A model generated the notes under the pieces. It saw only the letters and a program-made list of their open reading frames with translations, had not been told where the DNA came from and made no database searches. The translations under genes and the position numbers were made by a program. Source: Actinomycetales bacterium (GTDB lineage Bacteria > Actinomycetota > Actinomycetes > S36-B12). From it: DNA of 64,000 nt. Of this stretch, positions 17,033 through 25,143 are shown piece by piece; position 1 is the first letter of the stretch, and each line of letters begins with the position of its first letter. The DNA lies in the NCBI GenBank assembly GCA_016125355.1, contig WGLX01000012.1:185370-249369 (forward strand), given 5' to 3'.

Positions 17033-17085
17033 GTCGAGCAGTTTCGGAGAAGCCCGGGTCGCCAGGGCTCGCCTAGAGTCCGACC

Positions 17086-17490
17086 ATGAGCGTCTCCGTG
17101 AGCACCGTCCACATCCTCGTCGATGACCCCGACGCCGCCCTGGCGTTCTACCGCGACGCGATCGGGCTGACCGTCCTCAACGAGGTGGCGAACGGCGGCT
17201 TCCGGTGGATCACCTTGGGCTCGCCCACGCAGCCCGGCCTGGCGATCGTGCTCTCCGAGCCGCACGCCGGCCGGTCGCAGGAGGATGGCGATGCCGTGGC
17301 GGCCCTCCTTGCCAAAGGGGAGATGCGCCCGATCCACCTGCGGTTCGACGATCTCGACAGCGCGTTCGAGCGCATCTGTGCCGCGCCGGGCGTCGAGGTG
17401 CTCCAGGAGCCGCTCGACCAGCCCTGGGGAGTCCGCGACGCTGCGGTGCGCGACCCCGCGGGCAACTTCCTGCGCATCGAGCAGGCCTGA
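17086..17490 (+). CDS. VOC-family (glyoxalase/bleomycin-resistance-like) protein
   Basis: 134 residues with the paired beta-alpha-beta-beta-beta modules of the vicinal-oxygen-chelate fold. The first begins VHILVDDPDAALAFYRDAIG. The second has QPWGVRDAAVRDPAGNFLRI, with the closing Glu of the usual metal site. The reaction is unknown; homologues include glyoxalases, dioxygenases and antibiotic-binding proteins. It lies downstream of the minimal AraC gene. Confidence 0.9.
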   Translation: MSVSVSTVHILVDDPDAALAFYRDAIGLTVLNEVANGGFRWITLGSPTQPGLAIVLSEPHAGRSQEDGDAVAALLAKGEMRPIHLRFDDLDSAFERICAAPGVEVLQEPLDQPWGVRDAAVRDPAGNFLRIEQA

Positions 17491-17528
17491 TCCGACCACC
17501 TTCCAGCCGTCCCGGAGTGAGGATTCCC

Positions 17529-17993
17529 ATGCCCTACGAAGTCGACTTCCTGAACGTCTCCACCATCGGATTGGAGTCCTCGCCGGTCGCGGACGCCCTG
17601 GCGGGACTGCGGGCCAACGAGGCGCGCTACTTCAAGAACAAGTACGACCACACGTTCACCGTCGTCCCCGCGGGCGAGGCGGAGGCCACGGTGGCGTGGG
17701 TCAGCGAGATCCTGTCGGAGGAGCGCGATCTCACCATCGCCTCGCCGGCGCTGGAGGCGACAGAGTTCGAGGTCGATGGCATCCGGATGGCGTATGTCTT
17801 CTACGAGAGCGGGCTGTCCATCAACGTCATGTACACGCTCGCCGATGCCGGCAAGCGCGCCGTGGGGTTCAAGCTGTCGGATGGCATGGACGTGCCGGAG
17901 GAACTCGCCGCGCGGTTCAAGTTCGCCCGGCAGAAGTCGAAGCTGGCCGGGACCATCCGCGGCTCGTTCTTCGTCATCAAGGGCGAGTACTGA
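17529..17993 (+). CDS. Conserved hypothetical protein (154 aa)
   Basis: A 154-residue soluble protein starting MPYEVDFLNVSTIGLESS. It has distinctive stretches NEARYFKNKYDHTFTVVP and FYESGLSINVMYTLADAGKR, and a basic C-terminus RFKFARQKSKLAGTIRG. I do not recognise a named domain. ATG 17529 is chosen with GGAGTGAGG upstream; longer in-frame readings start inside the VOC gene. No signal peptide or membrane segment is present. It lies 38 bp after the VOC gene and may be cotranscribed. A strong hairpin follows. Confidence 0.75.
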   Translation: MPYEVDFLNVSTIGLESSPVADALAGLRANEARYFKNKYDHTFTVVPAGEAEATVAWVSEILSEERDLTIASPALEATEFEVDGIRMAYVFYESGLSINVMYTLADAGKRAVGFKLSDGMDVPEELAARFKFARQKSKLAGTIRGSFFVIKGEY

Positions 17994-18041
17994 GGTCAGT
18001 ACCCGCCGCGCGCAGACAACGGATGCGTCGACATCCCCCGA

Positions 18042-18098
18042 TGCTGCGTCACTTGTTGAGGTTCTTCGACGCACTTGACCTCAACAAGTGACGCAGCA
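18042..18098. terminator. Bidirectional hairpin between convergent genes
   Basis: Perfect 21-bp arms (18042-18062 and 18078-18098) flank a 15-nt loop. It lies between a rightward gene ending at 17993 and a leftward gene ending at 18103. There is no T-tract. The position suggests bidirectional termination or 3'-end protection. Confidence 0.7.
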
Positions 18099-18102
18099 CG
18101 CC

Positions 18103-18423
18103 TTACTGGGCCTCGTCCGCCGAACTCTCCGGACCCTCCGTGGCGTCGTCGGCGCCCGTCGCGTCCTGGTGGCCCGGCTCGTTCGGGTTGGCGTCGGGGC
18201 CCTGGTCGGCCCCGTCGTCGACGCCCTCGGTCGCGCTCTCCGCGGCTCCCGAGGTGTCCATCGCCGTCGAGGTGCCGCCCGAGGTCGCGGCGTCGGACAC
18301 GGAGGTCGAGGGGGTGCCCTGATCGGCCGGACCGGCCGCCATCGCGATGCCGGTGCCGCCGATGACCGCGAGCATCGTGCCTGCTGCAGCCGCGGCCAGG
18401 GTCTTCCTGCTGGTGATTCGCAT
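18103..18423 (-). CDS. Small secreted acidic Ser/Thr/Asp-rich protein
   Basis: 106 residues. The signal peptide is MRITSRKTLAAAAAGTML onward to AMAAG. The mature part is low-complexity and very acidic (TEGVDDGADQGPDANPNE and similar), likely disordered. AAGGA lies before the ATG at 18423; a longer reading to 18996 overlaps the divergent kinase and is rejected. It is divergent from an OmpR-type sensor kinase and shares its phased CTGAG control region, so it is probably a target of that system. The function is unknown. Confidence 0.8.
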   Translation of the reverse strand: MRITSRKTLAAAAAGTMLAVIGGTGIAMAAGPADQGTPSTSVSDAATSGGTSTAMDTSGAAESATEGVDDGADQGPDANPNEPGHQDATGADDATEGPESSADEAQ

Positions 18424-18500
18424 GGTGTTCCTTTCGCTGGTCGGCAGTTGCTGGTGCAACCGCTCGCGGCCCACCCTGCGGGCCCGCTCCCAAGAGGCCG

Positions 18501-18563
18501 CTGAGAACGGCTGAGAGGGGACTGAGCCCTGCCGTGGGGCACGTCCTCTCAGGGGTCTCTCAG
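18501..18563. promoter_or_regulatory. Phased CTGAG/CTCAG repeats between a secreted-protein gene and a kinase gene
   Basis: Three CTGAG units begin at 18501, 18511 and 18522. Two inverted copies (TCTCAG) lie at 18547-18552 and 18558-18563, 11 bp apart. Spacing of 10-11 bp on one DNA face is how OmpR-type dimers bind. The region lies between the small secreted protein (leftward) and the kinase (rightward). The same repeat pair occurs upstream of the cognate response-regulator gene at 20718-20733. Confidence 0.65.
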
Positions 18564-18574
18564 AACCCGCTCCT

Positions 18575-20005
18575 ATGCTCGGGCGCATGGGAGGTGCGGG
18601 TTCCGCAGGCGCGTGGTCGCCCGCGCAGTGGTGGCGCCGCCGCGGGATCCGCGCACGGTCGACGATCGCCGCGGTGGCCGTCGTGGCCGCCGCGCTCGTC
18701 GCCGGTTCGGTGGGATTGGTCATCGTTCTCAACGCCGCCCTCACCAATTCCATCTCGCAGGCGGTCAGCCAGCGGGCCCAGGACATCGCAGCGCAGATCG
18801 CCTCGAACGATGTCGGCGCCGCGACCGCCACGGCCGGAGCCAGCCCTGGCGACGCGACGATCGTCCAGGTGGTCGATGCCTCGGGCACGGTGATCGTCTC
18901 CTCGCCGAGCATCAGGGGAGAGAAGGCGATCCTCGGGCCCGGTGCGGCAACGGCCGGACCCTCCACCGATCGAGTGCCGCTTCCCTTCGTCGACAACGAT
19001 CCTTACCTGGTCGCGGCGCGGCAGGCGAGCCTGCCGGATGGGCCGGTCACGGTGTTGGCGGCCCAGTCCTGGGTGCCCGTCCAACGCGTCCTGCAGACGG
19101 TGACGTTGGCGCTGGCCATCGCGGCCCCGCTGCTCCTGCTGGCCGTGGGACTGATCACGTGGGTCGCCGTCGGGAGGTCGCTGGAGAGCGTCGACCGGAT
19201 CCGAGGGCGTGTCGAGGACATCACTGCGGCCGACCTGAGCGAGCGCGTCCCGGTACCGGAGGCGAAGGACGAGGTCGAGCGGCTGGCGGTGACGATGAAC
19301 CACATGCTCGACCGCCTGGACCGGTCGATGTCGCAGCAGAGGCGCTTCATCGCCGATGCGAGTCATGAGCTGAAGAGCCCGCTGGCCTCGATGCGGGCCA
19401 CCTTGGACGTCGCTGCTGCTGCGGACGGGGCTGCAGCCGCGGACGCGACGCGCGTGCTCAGTGATGAGGTGGACCGGATGACCCTCCTCGTGCGGGACCT
19501 GCTGATCCTGGCGAGGAGTGATGAGGGCCCCACCACGCTGCGCGGCACGGACGTGGACATCGACGATCTCGTCCTGGCCGAGGTGGCGCGCCTGCGTGCC
19601 CAGACCGCCCTGACCGTCGACATCGACGTCGAGGCCGCGCGCGTCCATGGTGATCCCGACGGCCTTGCCCGCGCCCTGCGAAACCTCGTGGACAACGCCG
19701 CGCGCTTCGCTGCGCAGACCGTGCGCGTGAGCGTCCACGCCCGCGGGAGTGGTGTCGAGGTCACCGTGGAGGACGACGGTCCCGGCATCCCACCCGACCA
19801 GCGGGAGCAGGTGTTCGACCGCTTCGTCCGCCTCGACGACCACCGTTCCCGTTCGGACGGCGGGTCCGGGCTCGGGCTGGCGATCGTGCGTGAGATCACC
19901 CGAGCGCACGGCGGTTCGGTCGAGATCGGAGAGAGCGACCTCGGAGGCGCTCAGGTCGTGCTGACGCTGTCCGTCGACGGATCGCCGACGGCATCGAGCC
20001 GGTAG
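18575..20005 (+). CDS. HAMP-containing sensor histidine kinase (OmpR-type system)
   Basis: 476 residues. TM1 is at about residues 28-50, followed by an extracytoplasmic segment of ~130 residues and TM2 (VTLALAIAAPLLLLAVGLIT). A HAMP linker comes next, then HisKA with His in FIADASHELKSPLASM, then HATPase with N-box NLVDNAARFA and G-boxes VEDDGPGIPP and GSGLGLAIVRE. The start could be ATG 18575 or 18587; no good ribosome-binding site is seen for either. Its last 55 bp overlap the 3' end of the response-regulator gene on the opposite strand. Confidence 0.93.
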   Translation: MLGRMGGAGSAGAWSPAQWWRRRGIRARSTIAAVAVVAAALVAGSVGLVIVLNAALTNSISQAVSQRAQDIAAQIASNDVGAATATAGASPGDATIVQVVDASGTVIVSSPSIRGEKAILGPGAATAGPSTDRVPLPFVDNDPYLVAARQASLPDGPVTVLAAQSWVPVQRVLQTVTLALAIAAPLLLLAVGLITWVAVGRSLESVDRIRGRVEDITAADLSERVPVPEAKDEVERLAVTMNHMLDRLDRSMSQQRRFIADASHELKSPLASMRATLDVAAAADGAAAADATRVLSDEVDRMTLLVRDLLILARSDEGPTTLRGTDVDIDDLVLAEVARLRAQTALTVDIDVEAARVHGDPDGLARALRNLVDNAARFAAQTVRVSVHARGSGVEVTVEDDGPGIPPDQREQVFDRFVRLDDHRSRSDGGSGLGLAIVREITRAHGGSVEIGESDLGGAQVVLTLSVDGSPTASSR

Positions 20006-20655
20006 CCGAAGCCGCGCACCGTCGCGATCGACTGCACGTCGAAGGGCGCGTCCACCTTCTTGCGGAGATAGCCGACGTAGACCTCGACCACGTTCAACGG
20101 GCCCTCGAAGGTCGGGTCCCAGACGTGGTCGAGGAGCTCCGACTTCGACAGGACCCGGCCGGGATTGCGCATGAGGTACTCCAGGAGGGTGAACTCCCGC
20201 GGGGTGAGCTCGATCGACCGGCCGGCGCGGGTGACCCGGTGGGTCACCGGATCGAGCTCCAGGTCGCCCACCGTCAGGACGGTGGGCCGCTCCGTGACGA
20301 TCCTGCGCAGCAGCGCCCGGATGCGGGCCACCAGGACGACGAAGCTGAACGGCTTCGTGAGGTAGTCGTCAGCGCCGAGGTCGAGAGCGTCCGCCTGGTC
20401 GTACTCGCCGTCCTTGGCGGTGAGCATCAGGACCGGGGTCCAGACCCCGCGCTGGCGGAGCCGCTCGACGACCTTGTAGCCGTTGAGCTTGGGGAGCATG
20501 AGGTCGAGGACGATCACGTCGTACGCCTGCTCGGTGGCCGCCCACAGCCCGTCGTCGCCGTCGTGCACGACGTCCACGGAGAAGCCCTCGGCCTGCAGGC
20601 CCCTCTGGATGGCCGCGGCGAGATTCACCTCGTCGTCGACGACCAGGATCCGCAT
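19951..20655 (-). CDS. OmpR/PhoB-family response regulator
   Basis: 234 residues. The receiver has the acidic patch VVDDEVN, phospho-acceptor Asp in VIVLDLMLPKLNG, Thr in LMLTAKDG and Lys in DYLTKPFSF. The C-terminal winged helix is complete (ELTPREFTLLEYLMRNPGRV to TVRGFGYRLD), and a short tail is encoded antisense to the kinase 3' end. It is the evident partner of the convergent kinase. Phased CTGAG repeats 63 bp upstream of its start suggest autoregulation. Confidence 0.94.
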   Translation of the reverse strand: MRILVVDDEVNLAAAIQRGLQAEGFSVDVVHDGDDGLWAATEQAYDVIVLDLMLPKLNGYKVVERLRQRGVWTPVLMLTAKDGEYDQADALDLGADDYLTKPFSFVVLVARIRALLRRIVTERPTVLTVGDLELDPVTHRVTRAGRSIELTPREFTLLEYLMRNPGRVLSKSELLDHVWDPTFEGPLNVVEVYVGYLRKKVDAPFDVQSIATVRGFGYRLDAVGDPSTDSVSTT

Positions 20656-20717
20656 TCGGCTGCCTCCCGACCCAGTGTGCCGCGTGATCGCGTTCCCGTG
20701 ACGCTAGTCCGGTGCGA

Positions 20718-20733
20718 CTGAGAGGTTCCTGAG
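20718..20733. promoter_or_regulatory. Two 11-bp-spaced CTGAGA-type repeats upstream of the response-regulator gene
   Basis: CTGAGAG begins at 20718 and CTGAGA at 20729, exactly one helical turn apart, 63 bp upstream of the response-regulator ATG. The hexamer matches the copies at 18501-18563. This supports a shared operator recognised by this OmpR-type regulator (inference). Confidence 0.6.
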
Positions 20734-20754
20734 ACCGACCGGCCCCGATCGTCC

Positions 20755-21420
20755 CTAGACGTCCGTCACGCGGATGCCCGCGTGCGCCTTGTACCGCCGG
20801 TTCATCGAGATCAGGTTGGCCGTGAGCGCCTCGACCTGGGCGCAGTTGCGCAGGCGCCCGCCGTAGATGCCCCGCATTCCCGGGATGCGATCGACGAGAG
20901 CCTGCACGGCGTCGGTCGCCTCGCGGACGTCGCCCAGGACGAGCACGTCCGTGTCGACGCTCTCCAGCGAGAGATCGAGGAGCAGCTGGGCAGAGACATT
21001 GTGGAAGGCGCCGACGACGGTGGAATCCGGGAGCACCGCCGCCGCCTGCTCGGCGGCCGAGCCCTCCTCGACCCGCAGGGCGAACGCACCCTGCTTGTCG
21101 AAGCCGAGGGGGTTGACGCAGTCGATCACGATCTTCCCCGCCAGCTCATGGCGCAGCGACTCGAGGAGTTCGCGATGGCCGTCCCACGGGATGGCCGCGA
21201 TGACCACGTCGGACTGGGCCGCGCACTCGGCGTTGGCCATGCCGCTGATCCCGTGGCCGAGCTCTGCCGCCGCCGCCTCGGCGCGCTCGGCCGACCGTGA
21301 CCCGACGCGCACCTCCAGCCCCGAGCGCGCCAGGCGCACGGCGAGGCCGCGGCCCTGGTCGCCTGTTCCGCCGAGCACCCCGACCTTCGGCTCGGTCACG
21401 GTCTCGGCGTTGTCAGTCAT
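20755..21420 (-). CDS. F420-dependent NADP reductase (NADPH:F420 oxidoreductase)
   Basis: 221 residues. The N-terminal dinucleotide motif is VGVLGGTGDQGRGLA, followed by VRVGSRSAERAE, which selects NADP(H). The signature segments IPWDGH, CVNPLGFD, GAFHNVSAQLL and MRGIYGGRLRNCAQVEALTANLISMN match the NPDG family. It passes hydride between NADP(H) and coenzyme F420, implying the organism makes F420. AGGAG precedes the ATG. No F420 biosynthesis gene is in the window. Confidence 0.93.
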   Translation of the reverse strand: MTDNAETVTEPKVGVLGGTGDQGRGLAVRLARSGLEVRVGSRSAERAEAAAAELGHGISGMANAECAAQSDVVIAAIPWDGHRELLESLRHELAGKIVIDCVNPLGFDKQGAFALRVEEGSAAEQAAAVLPDSTVVGAFHNVSAQLLLDLSLESVDTDVLVLGDVREATDAVQALVDRIPGMRGIYGGRLRNCAQVEALTANLISMNRRYKAHAGIRVTDV

Positions 21421-21495
21421 GTCGTCTCCTGGTCGGTCGGGATGCTGGGGTCGCTGGCGGAGGGGTTCGGTGCTCGATCGTAGGGGGCCCTGCGC

Positions 21496-21888
21496 TCACC
21501 GCACCTCGTCCGGGTAGCGGTAGCCGCAGTAGCGGCAGACTCGGGCCTCCGCGCGGATCCGCTCAGCGCAGTCCGGGCACATCTTCACCGCGTCCCTGGG
21601 CGTCGATCCTCGCCGGAACCAGCGTGAGAAGGCCCACACGGACGCCCCCGCGTCCTCCGGCGCGACGAGGCAGGCGGCGCAGTAGTCGGCCAGCTGGTTC
21701 GCCTCCTTCCGCGTCCGGCCCTCGGTGACGGCGGCGATTCCCCGGGCGAGTCCTTCGGCCTGCTCGATCACCGGGATGTCCTGGGCGACCGTTGCCGGCC
21801 TAATCGCCTTCCAGATCAGGTCGATGGCCTGCGGCGGGTCGCCCGCCTCGAGCGCCCGTCGCGCGTCCGAGAACGGGTCGGCGGTCAT
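21496..21888 (-). CDS. Zinc-ribbon protein of unknown function
   Basis: 130 residues. The first ~95 are helical and include a Cys pair in YCAACLVAPEDAG. The C-terminus is a zinc ribbon with paired CxxC knuckles, CPDCAERIRAEARVCRYCGY, as in UPF0547-type domains. No signal peptide. The 75-bp gap to the F420 reductase gene shows no feature. Function is unknown. Confidence 0.78.
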   Translation of the reverse strand: MTADPFSDARRALEAGDPPQAIDLIWKAIRPATVAQDIPVIEQAEGLARGIAAVTEGRTRKEANQLADYCAACLVAPEDAGASVWAFSRWFRRGSTPRDAVKMCPDCAERIRAEARVCRYCGYRYPDEVR

Positions 21889-22006
21889 GGCCGTTCAGCG
21901 TACGGTGTCCACGGTGCCCGCCCGGTCGCAGTCCGGCGCCCTCAGGGAACCGGACGTGCAAGGCGATCGTCTATACATGGACGGATCATCGACGAAGGGA
22001 TCGAGC

Positions 22007-22825
22007 GTGACGCGAGGACGGGTGCGGGCGGCAGGGCTGCTCGCGGCAGGGCTGACGGGCGTCATGGTGCTCGCCGCGTGCTCGAGTGGCAGTGATTCCT
22101 CGGCCGGGGGTGATGTGGCGTCGACCACGAGCCTGGCCGGCAGTACGTGGACGCTCAGCTCCTACGCTTCGGCGGCGGGCGCGAACACGGCCGCCGTACC
22201 GGGATCCGACGGTGCCCCGCTCACCTTCGGGAGCGATGGGACGATCGCGGGGTCGACAGGGTGCAATCGCTTCTCGGGCGCCTACACCCAGGACGGTGCG
22301 AACCTCACGATCACGCTCGGCCCGATGACCCTGATGGGGTGCCCGGACGATGTGGCCGCTCAGGAGTCCGCTGTCGTCGCCGCCCTCCCGAACGTGACGT
22401 CCTTCACGGCTGACGGCGACCTCATCCTCAAGGATGGGTCGGGATCCGCCCTGCTGACGTACGCCCCCGGGATCGCCGACCTGGCCGGCACGTCGTGGCA
22501 GGCCACCGGCATCAACAACGGCAACGAGGCGGTGGTCTCGACCGCGGCGACCTCAGGGGTGACGGCGGTGTTCGGCGACGACGGCACGCTGACCGGCTCG
22601 GGTGGCTGCAACACCTATTCCGCGACCTACACGAGTGGTTCCGGTGAGATCGCCATCGGTCCGGTGGCGGCCACCAAGAAGGCCTGCCCCGACGAGGTCA
22701 TGACGATGGAGCAGCAGTACTTCGCCGCGCTGGCGGCCTCGACCGCATACGTCATCGAGGGCACGACGCTCACGCTGCGGGACGCCGCGGGCGCCACGCA
22801 GGCGACGTTCCAACTCTCACCCTGA
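22007..22825 (+). CDS. Lipoprotein with two META domains
   Basis: 272 residues. A lipoprotein signal peptide ends in a lipobox, VMVLAACSSG. Two META (HslJ-like) repeats follow, at about residues 46-155 and 160-272. Each has the W...G...L...F.....GC..F/Y pattern (GSTGCNRFSGAYTQDG; GSGGCNTYSATYTSGS). META proteins are surface or periplasmic and are linked to stress tolerance. GTG 22007 is chosen, with GAAGGGA six bases upstream; an ATG at 21977 is in frame. The end overlaps a convergent SDR by 9 bp. Confidence 0.88.
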   Translation: MTRGRVRAAGLLAAGLTGVMVLAACSSGSDSSAGGDVASTTSLAGSTWTLSSYASAAGANTAAVPGSDGAPLTFGSDGTIAGSTGCNRFSGAYTQDGANLTITLGPMTLMGCPDDVAAQESAVVAALPNVTSFTADGDLILKDGSGSALLTYAPGIADLAGTSWQATGINNGNEAVVSTAATSGVTAVFGDDGTLTGSGGCNTYSATYTSGSGEIAIGPVAATKKACPDEVMTMEQQYFAALAASTAYVIEGTTLTLRDAAGATQATFQLSP

Positions 22826-23647
22826 GCGAGCCGGCTCTCCCGCCTGGTTCGATGCCATCATCTTGACCATCTGGTTGCGCACGAAGACGATCGCCCGCCG
22901 GGGCGCGATGCGGATCGCATAGTTGGACAGGCGGGCGATCGGCCCGAGGTAGATGTGCAGGCGGTCGGCCTCGATCCCGTCGAGGGCATCGCGGGCCGCG
23001 TCCGAGGCCGACATCATCGGCATCCTGCTGCCGCCCTCGGCGGCGACCGGCTCGACGACGCCCGAGTTCGCACCGATGGCTGTCTCGACGGGGCCCGGCA
23101 TGATCACGGACACCCGCACCGGGGTGTCGAGCAGCTCGGCGTAGAGCCCCTCCGTCAGGAGCTTCACGCCGGCCTTCGTGGCGCCGTACATCGTCTGCTG
23201 CGGGAAGGGGAAGAAACCGCCCATGCTGGAGACGTTGGCCACGTGCGCCTCGGGCCGCTGCAGAAGCACCGGCAGGAAGGACTTGAGCATGTGGACCGTG
23301 CCCATGAGGTTCACCTGCAGGACACGGTCGATGTCGGCGTAGTCGAGGTCCACGAAGTTGTCGAACGGCTGGATGATCCCGGCGTTGTTGATCAGGGCGT
23401 CCACGGCTCCGTGGGCGGCCATCACGTCAGCGACGAGCGCTTCGGTGGCTGCCCGGTCCGTGATGTCGACGACGTGCGTCGACAGGCGCTCGCCCGCTCG
23501 GGCGATGGTGGTCGTCTCGTCCAAGCCCGCCGGGTCGCGATCGACGGCCGCTACCCGGCCCCCGCGATCGAGGAGCTGGAGAACCATCTGCTGCCCGATG
23601 CCGCTTGCGCCTCCGGTGACCACCCAGACCTTGTCGCGAACCCTCAT
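22817..23647 (-). CDS. SDR-family oxidoreductase
   Basis: 276 residues. TGGASGIG binds the cofactor, INNAG is present, and the catalytic residues are Ser in NVSSMGG and the pair in YGATK. An extended C-terminus (LSNYAIRIAPRRAIVFVRNQ) resembles membrane-associated SDRs. ATG 23647 has GGGAG upstream and places the Rossmann motif at the N-terminus; a reading to 23722 is unlikely. The substrate is unknown. Confidence 0.9.
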   Translation of the reverse strand: MRVRDKVWVVTGGASGIGQQMVLQLLDRGGRVAAVDRDPAGLDETTTIARAGERLSTHVVDITDRAATEALVADVMAAHGAVDALINNAGIIQPFDNFVDLDYADIDRVLQVNLMGTVHMLKSFLPVLLQRPEAHVANVSSMGGFFPFPQQTMYGATKAGVKLLTEGLYAELLDTPVRVSVIMPGPVETAIGANSGVVEPVAAEGGSRMPMMSASDAARDALDGIEADRLHIYLGPIARLSNYAIRIAPRRAIVFVRNQMVKMMASNQAGEPARSG

Positions 23648-23787
23648 GACCGTCTCCCTGACGTGCCGCGGCCCCGTGCCAGCGGCCTCTTCGAGTGTGG
23701 CACGGCCCGGAGCGGGAGTCATGGGGGAGCGCGTGGCGTCGACGCGGGCTCTCCGGGATACCGTCGTCTCGGTGAAGGGAGGGGATC

Positions 23788-24342
23788 GTGCCCGTTGAGT
23801 CCACGGTGACGGTGATCGATCGACTGCCCGACGTGAGTCTTCCGGACCTCGAGGGCCGGATCATCCGGCTGGTCGATCTCGCGGCGGGACGACCGCTCGT
23901 CGTGGTCTTCGCCTGCAATCACTGCCCCTATGTCCAGTGGGTGGAGAGCGGCCTCGGCGCCGTGGCGAAGCGTCGCTCGGAGGCCGCGTGGGTCGCGATC
24001 TCCAGCAATGACGTCGGCGCCTACCCGCAGGACGGTCCGGACGGGATGCGCGAGCAGGTCGCGCGAGCGGACTGGACCTTCCCGTACCTGGTCGACGCGA
24101 CCCAGGAGGTGGCGCGCACGTTCGGGGCCGTCTGCACACCTGACTTCTTCGTCTTCGACGCGGGGGGCCGACTGGTGTATCGCGGGGCGATGGACGATGC
24201 GCGCCCTCAGCAGGACTGGCCCGTTGACGGGAAGTACCTGGAGATGGCGCTGGATGCGGCGGACGCGGGCGGCGTGATCGCCGGCCTCGGCCGGGCGTCC
24301 ATGGGCTGCAGCATGAAGTGGCGACCGACGGAGGTGCAGTGA
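23788..24342 (+). CDS. Thioredoxin-like/redoxin-family protein
   Basis: 184 residues. A redoxin fold with FACNHCPYVQW, the family-specific CxxC variant, plus the cis-Pro region CTPDFFVFDAGG and the terminal GCSMKW motif seen in this subfamily. It probably acts in thiol or peroxide metabolism; the partner is unknown. GTG start with a GGAGGGG-type site. Its stop overlaps the following SDR start by one base (TGATG), so the two are translationally coupled. Confidence 0.88.
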   Translation: MPVESTVTVIDRLPDVSLPDLEGRIIRLVDLAAGRPLVVVFACNHCPYVQWVESGLGAVAKRRSEAAWVAISSNDVGAYPQDGPDGMREQVARADWTFPYLVDATQEVARTFGAVCTPDFFVFDAGGRLVYRGAMDDARPQQDWPVDGKYLEMALDAADAGGVIAGLGRASMGCSMKWRPTEVQ

Positions 24343-25115
24343 TGGCGACAGATACGGCGGGCACGGATCGTGGCTGGGCGGTGGTGACCGGGGCGAGCAG
24401 CGGCATCGGCGCGGCGACGGCTCGCGCCCTGGCGAAGGAGGGCTATTCGGTCCTCGCGTGCGCCCGACGCGTCGACCGGCTCGAGACGCTCGCTGCCGAG
24501 GCCCCCGGGATCGAGGCCTGGGCGCTGGATGTCACCGATCAGGACAGCGTCGACATGCTCGCCGAGCACCTCGCGGGACGGCGGGTGACCGTGCTCGTCG
24601 CCAACGCGGGTGGCGCGTTCGATGGGGCCCCGATTGCCGACGCGGACCTGGACTCGTGGACGCGCAGCTACGAGGTCAACGTCCTGGGCACCGTGCGGAC
24701 GGTCAAGGCCCTCCTGCCGCGCCTGCGGGCCAGCCAGGACGGCCTCATCGTGGTGATGAGCTCGACGGCGGGCCACGGCGTGTACGAGGGCGGGGGGAGC
24801 TATGTGGCCGCCAAGCACGCGGAGACGTCCATCGCCGGCACGTTGCGGCTGGAGCTCAACGGGGAGCCGATCCGCGTCTGCGAGATCGCCCCGGGAATGG
24901 TGCGGACCGACGAGTTCGCGGTCAACCGTTTCGGCGGTGATGCCGACCGGGCCGCGTCGGTCTACGCCGGTGTCGCCGAACCCCTGGTGGCCCATGACGT
25001 GGCGGATGCGGTCGCCTGGGTGGCGACCCGTCCCTCGCACGTCAACATCGACCGCATGGTGATCCGGCCGGTGGCCCAGGCTGCCCAGCACAAGGTGCAC
25101 CGCGTCCTCGACTGA
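24342..25115 (+). CDS. SDR-family oxidoreductase
   Basis: 257 residues. Cofactor motif TGASSGIG and VANAGG in place of NNAG. The Ser is in VMSSTAG, and YVAAK provides the catalytic Tyr and Lys. The layout resembles 3-oxoacyl or serine-dehydrogenase-like SDRs of the YdfG group. It is coupled to the preceding redoxin gene by a one-base overlap, so it may act in the same oxidative process (inference). It converges with a universal stress gene 29 bp away. Confidence 0.92.
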   Translation: MATDTAGTDRGWAVVTGASSGIGAATARALAKEGYSVLACARRVDRLETLAAEAPGIEAWALDVTDQDSVDMLAEHLAGRRVTVLVANAGGAFDGAPIADADLDSWTRSYEVNVLGTVRTVKALLPRLRASQDGLIVVMSSTAGHGVYEGGGSYVAAKHAETSIAGTLRLELNGEPIRVCEIAPGMVRTDEFAVNRFGGDADRAASVYAGVAEPLVAHDVADAVAWVATRPSHVNIDRMVIRPVAQAAQHKVHRVLD

Positions 25116-25143
25116 CGCATCGCTCGATCCGCGCGCTGCGAGG

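Noticed and set aside
18560..19909. A 449-codon minus-strand frame
   Set aside because: Antisense to the sensor kinase; only the 55-bp regulator overlap at 19951-20005 is a real two-strand coding region.
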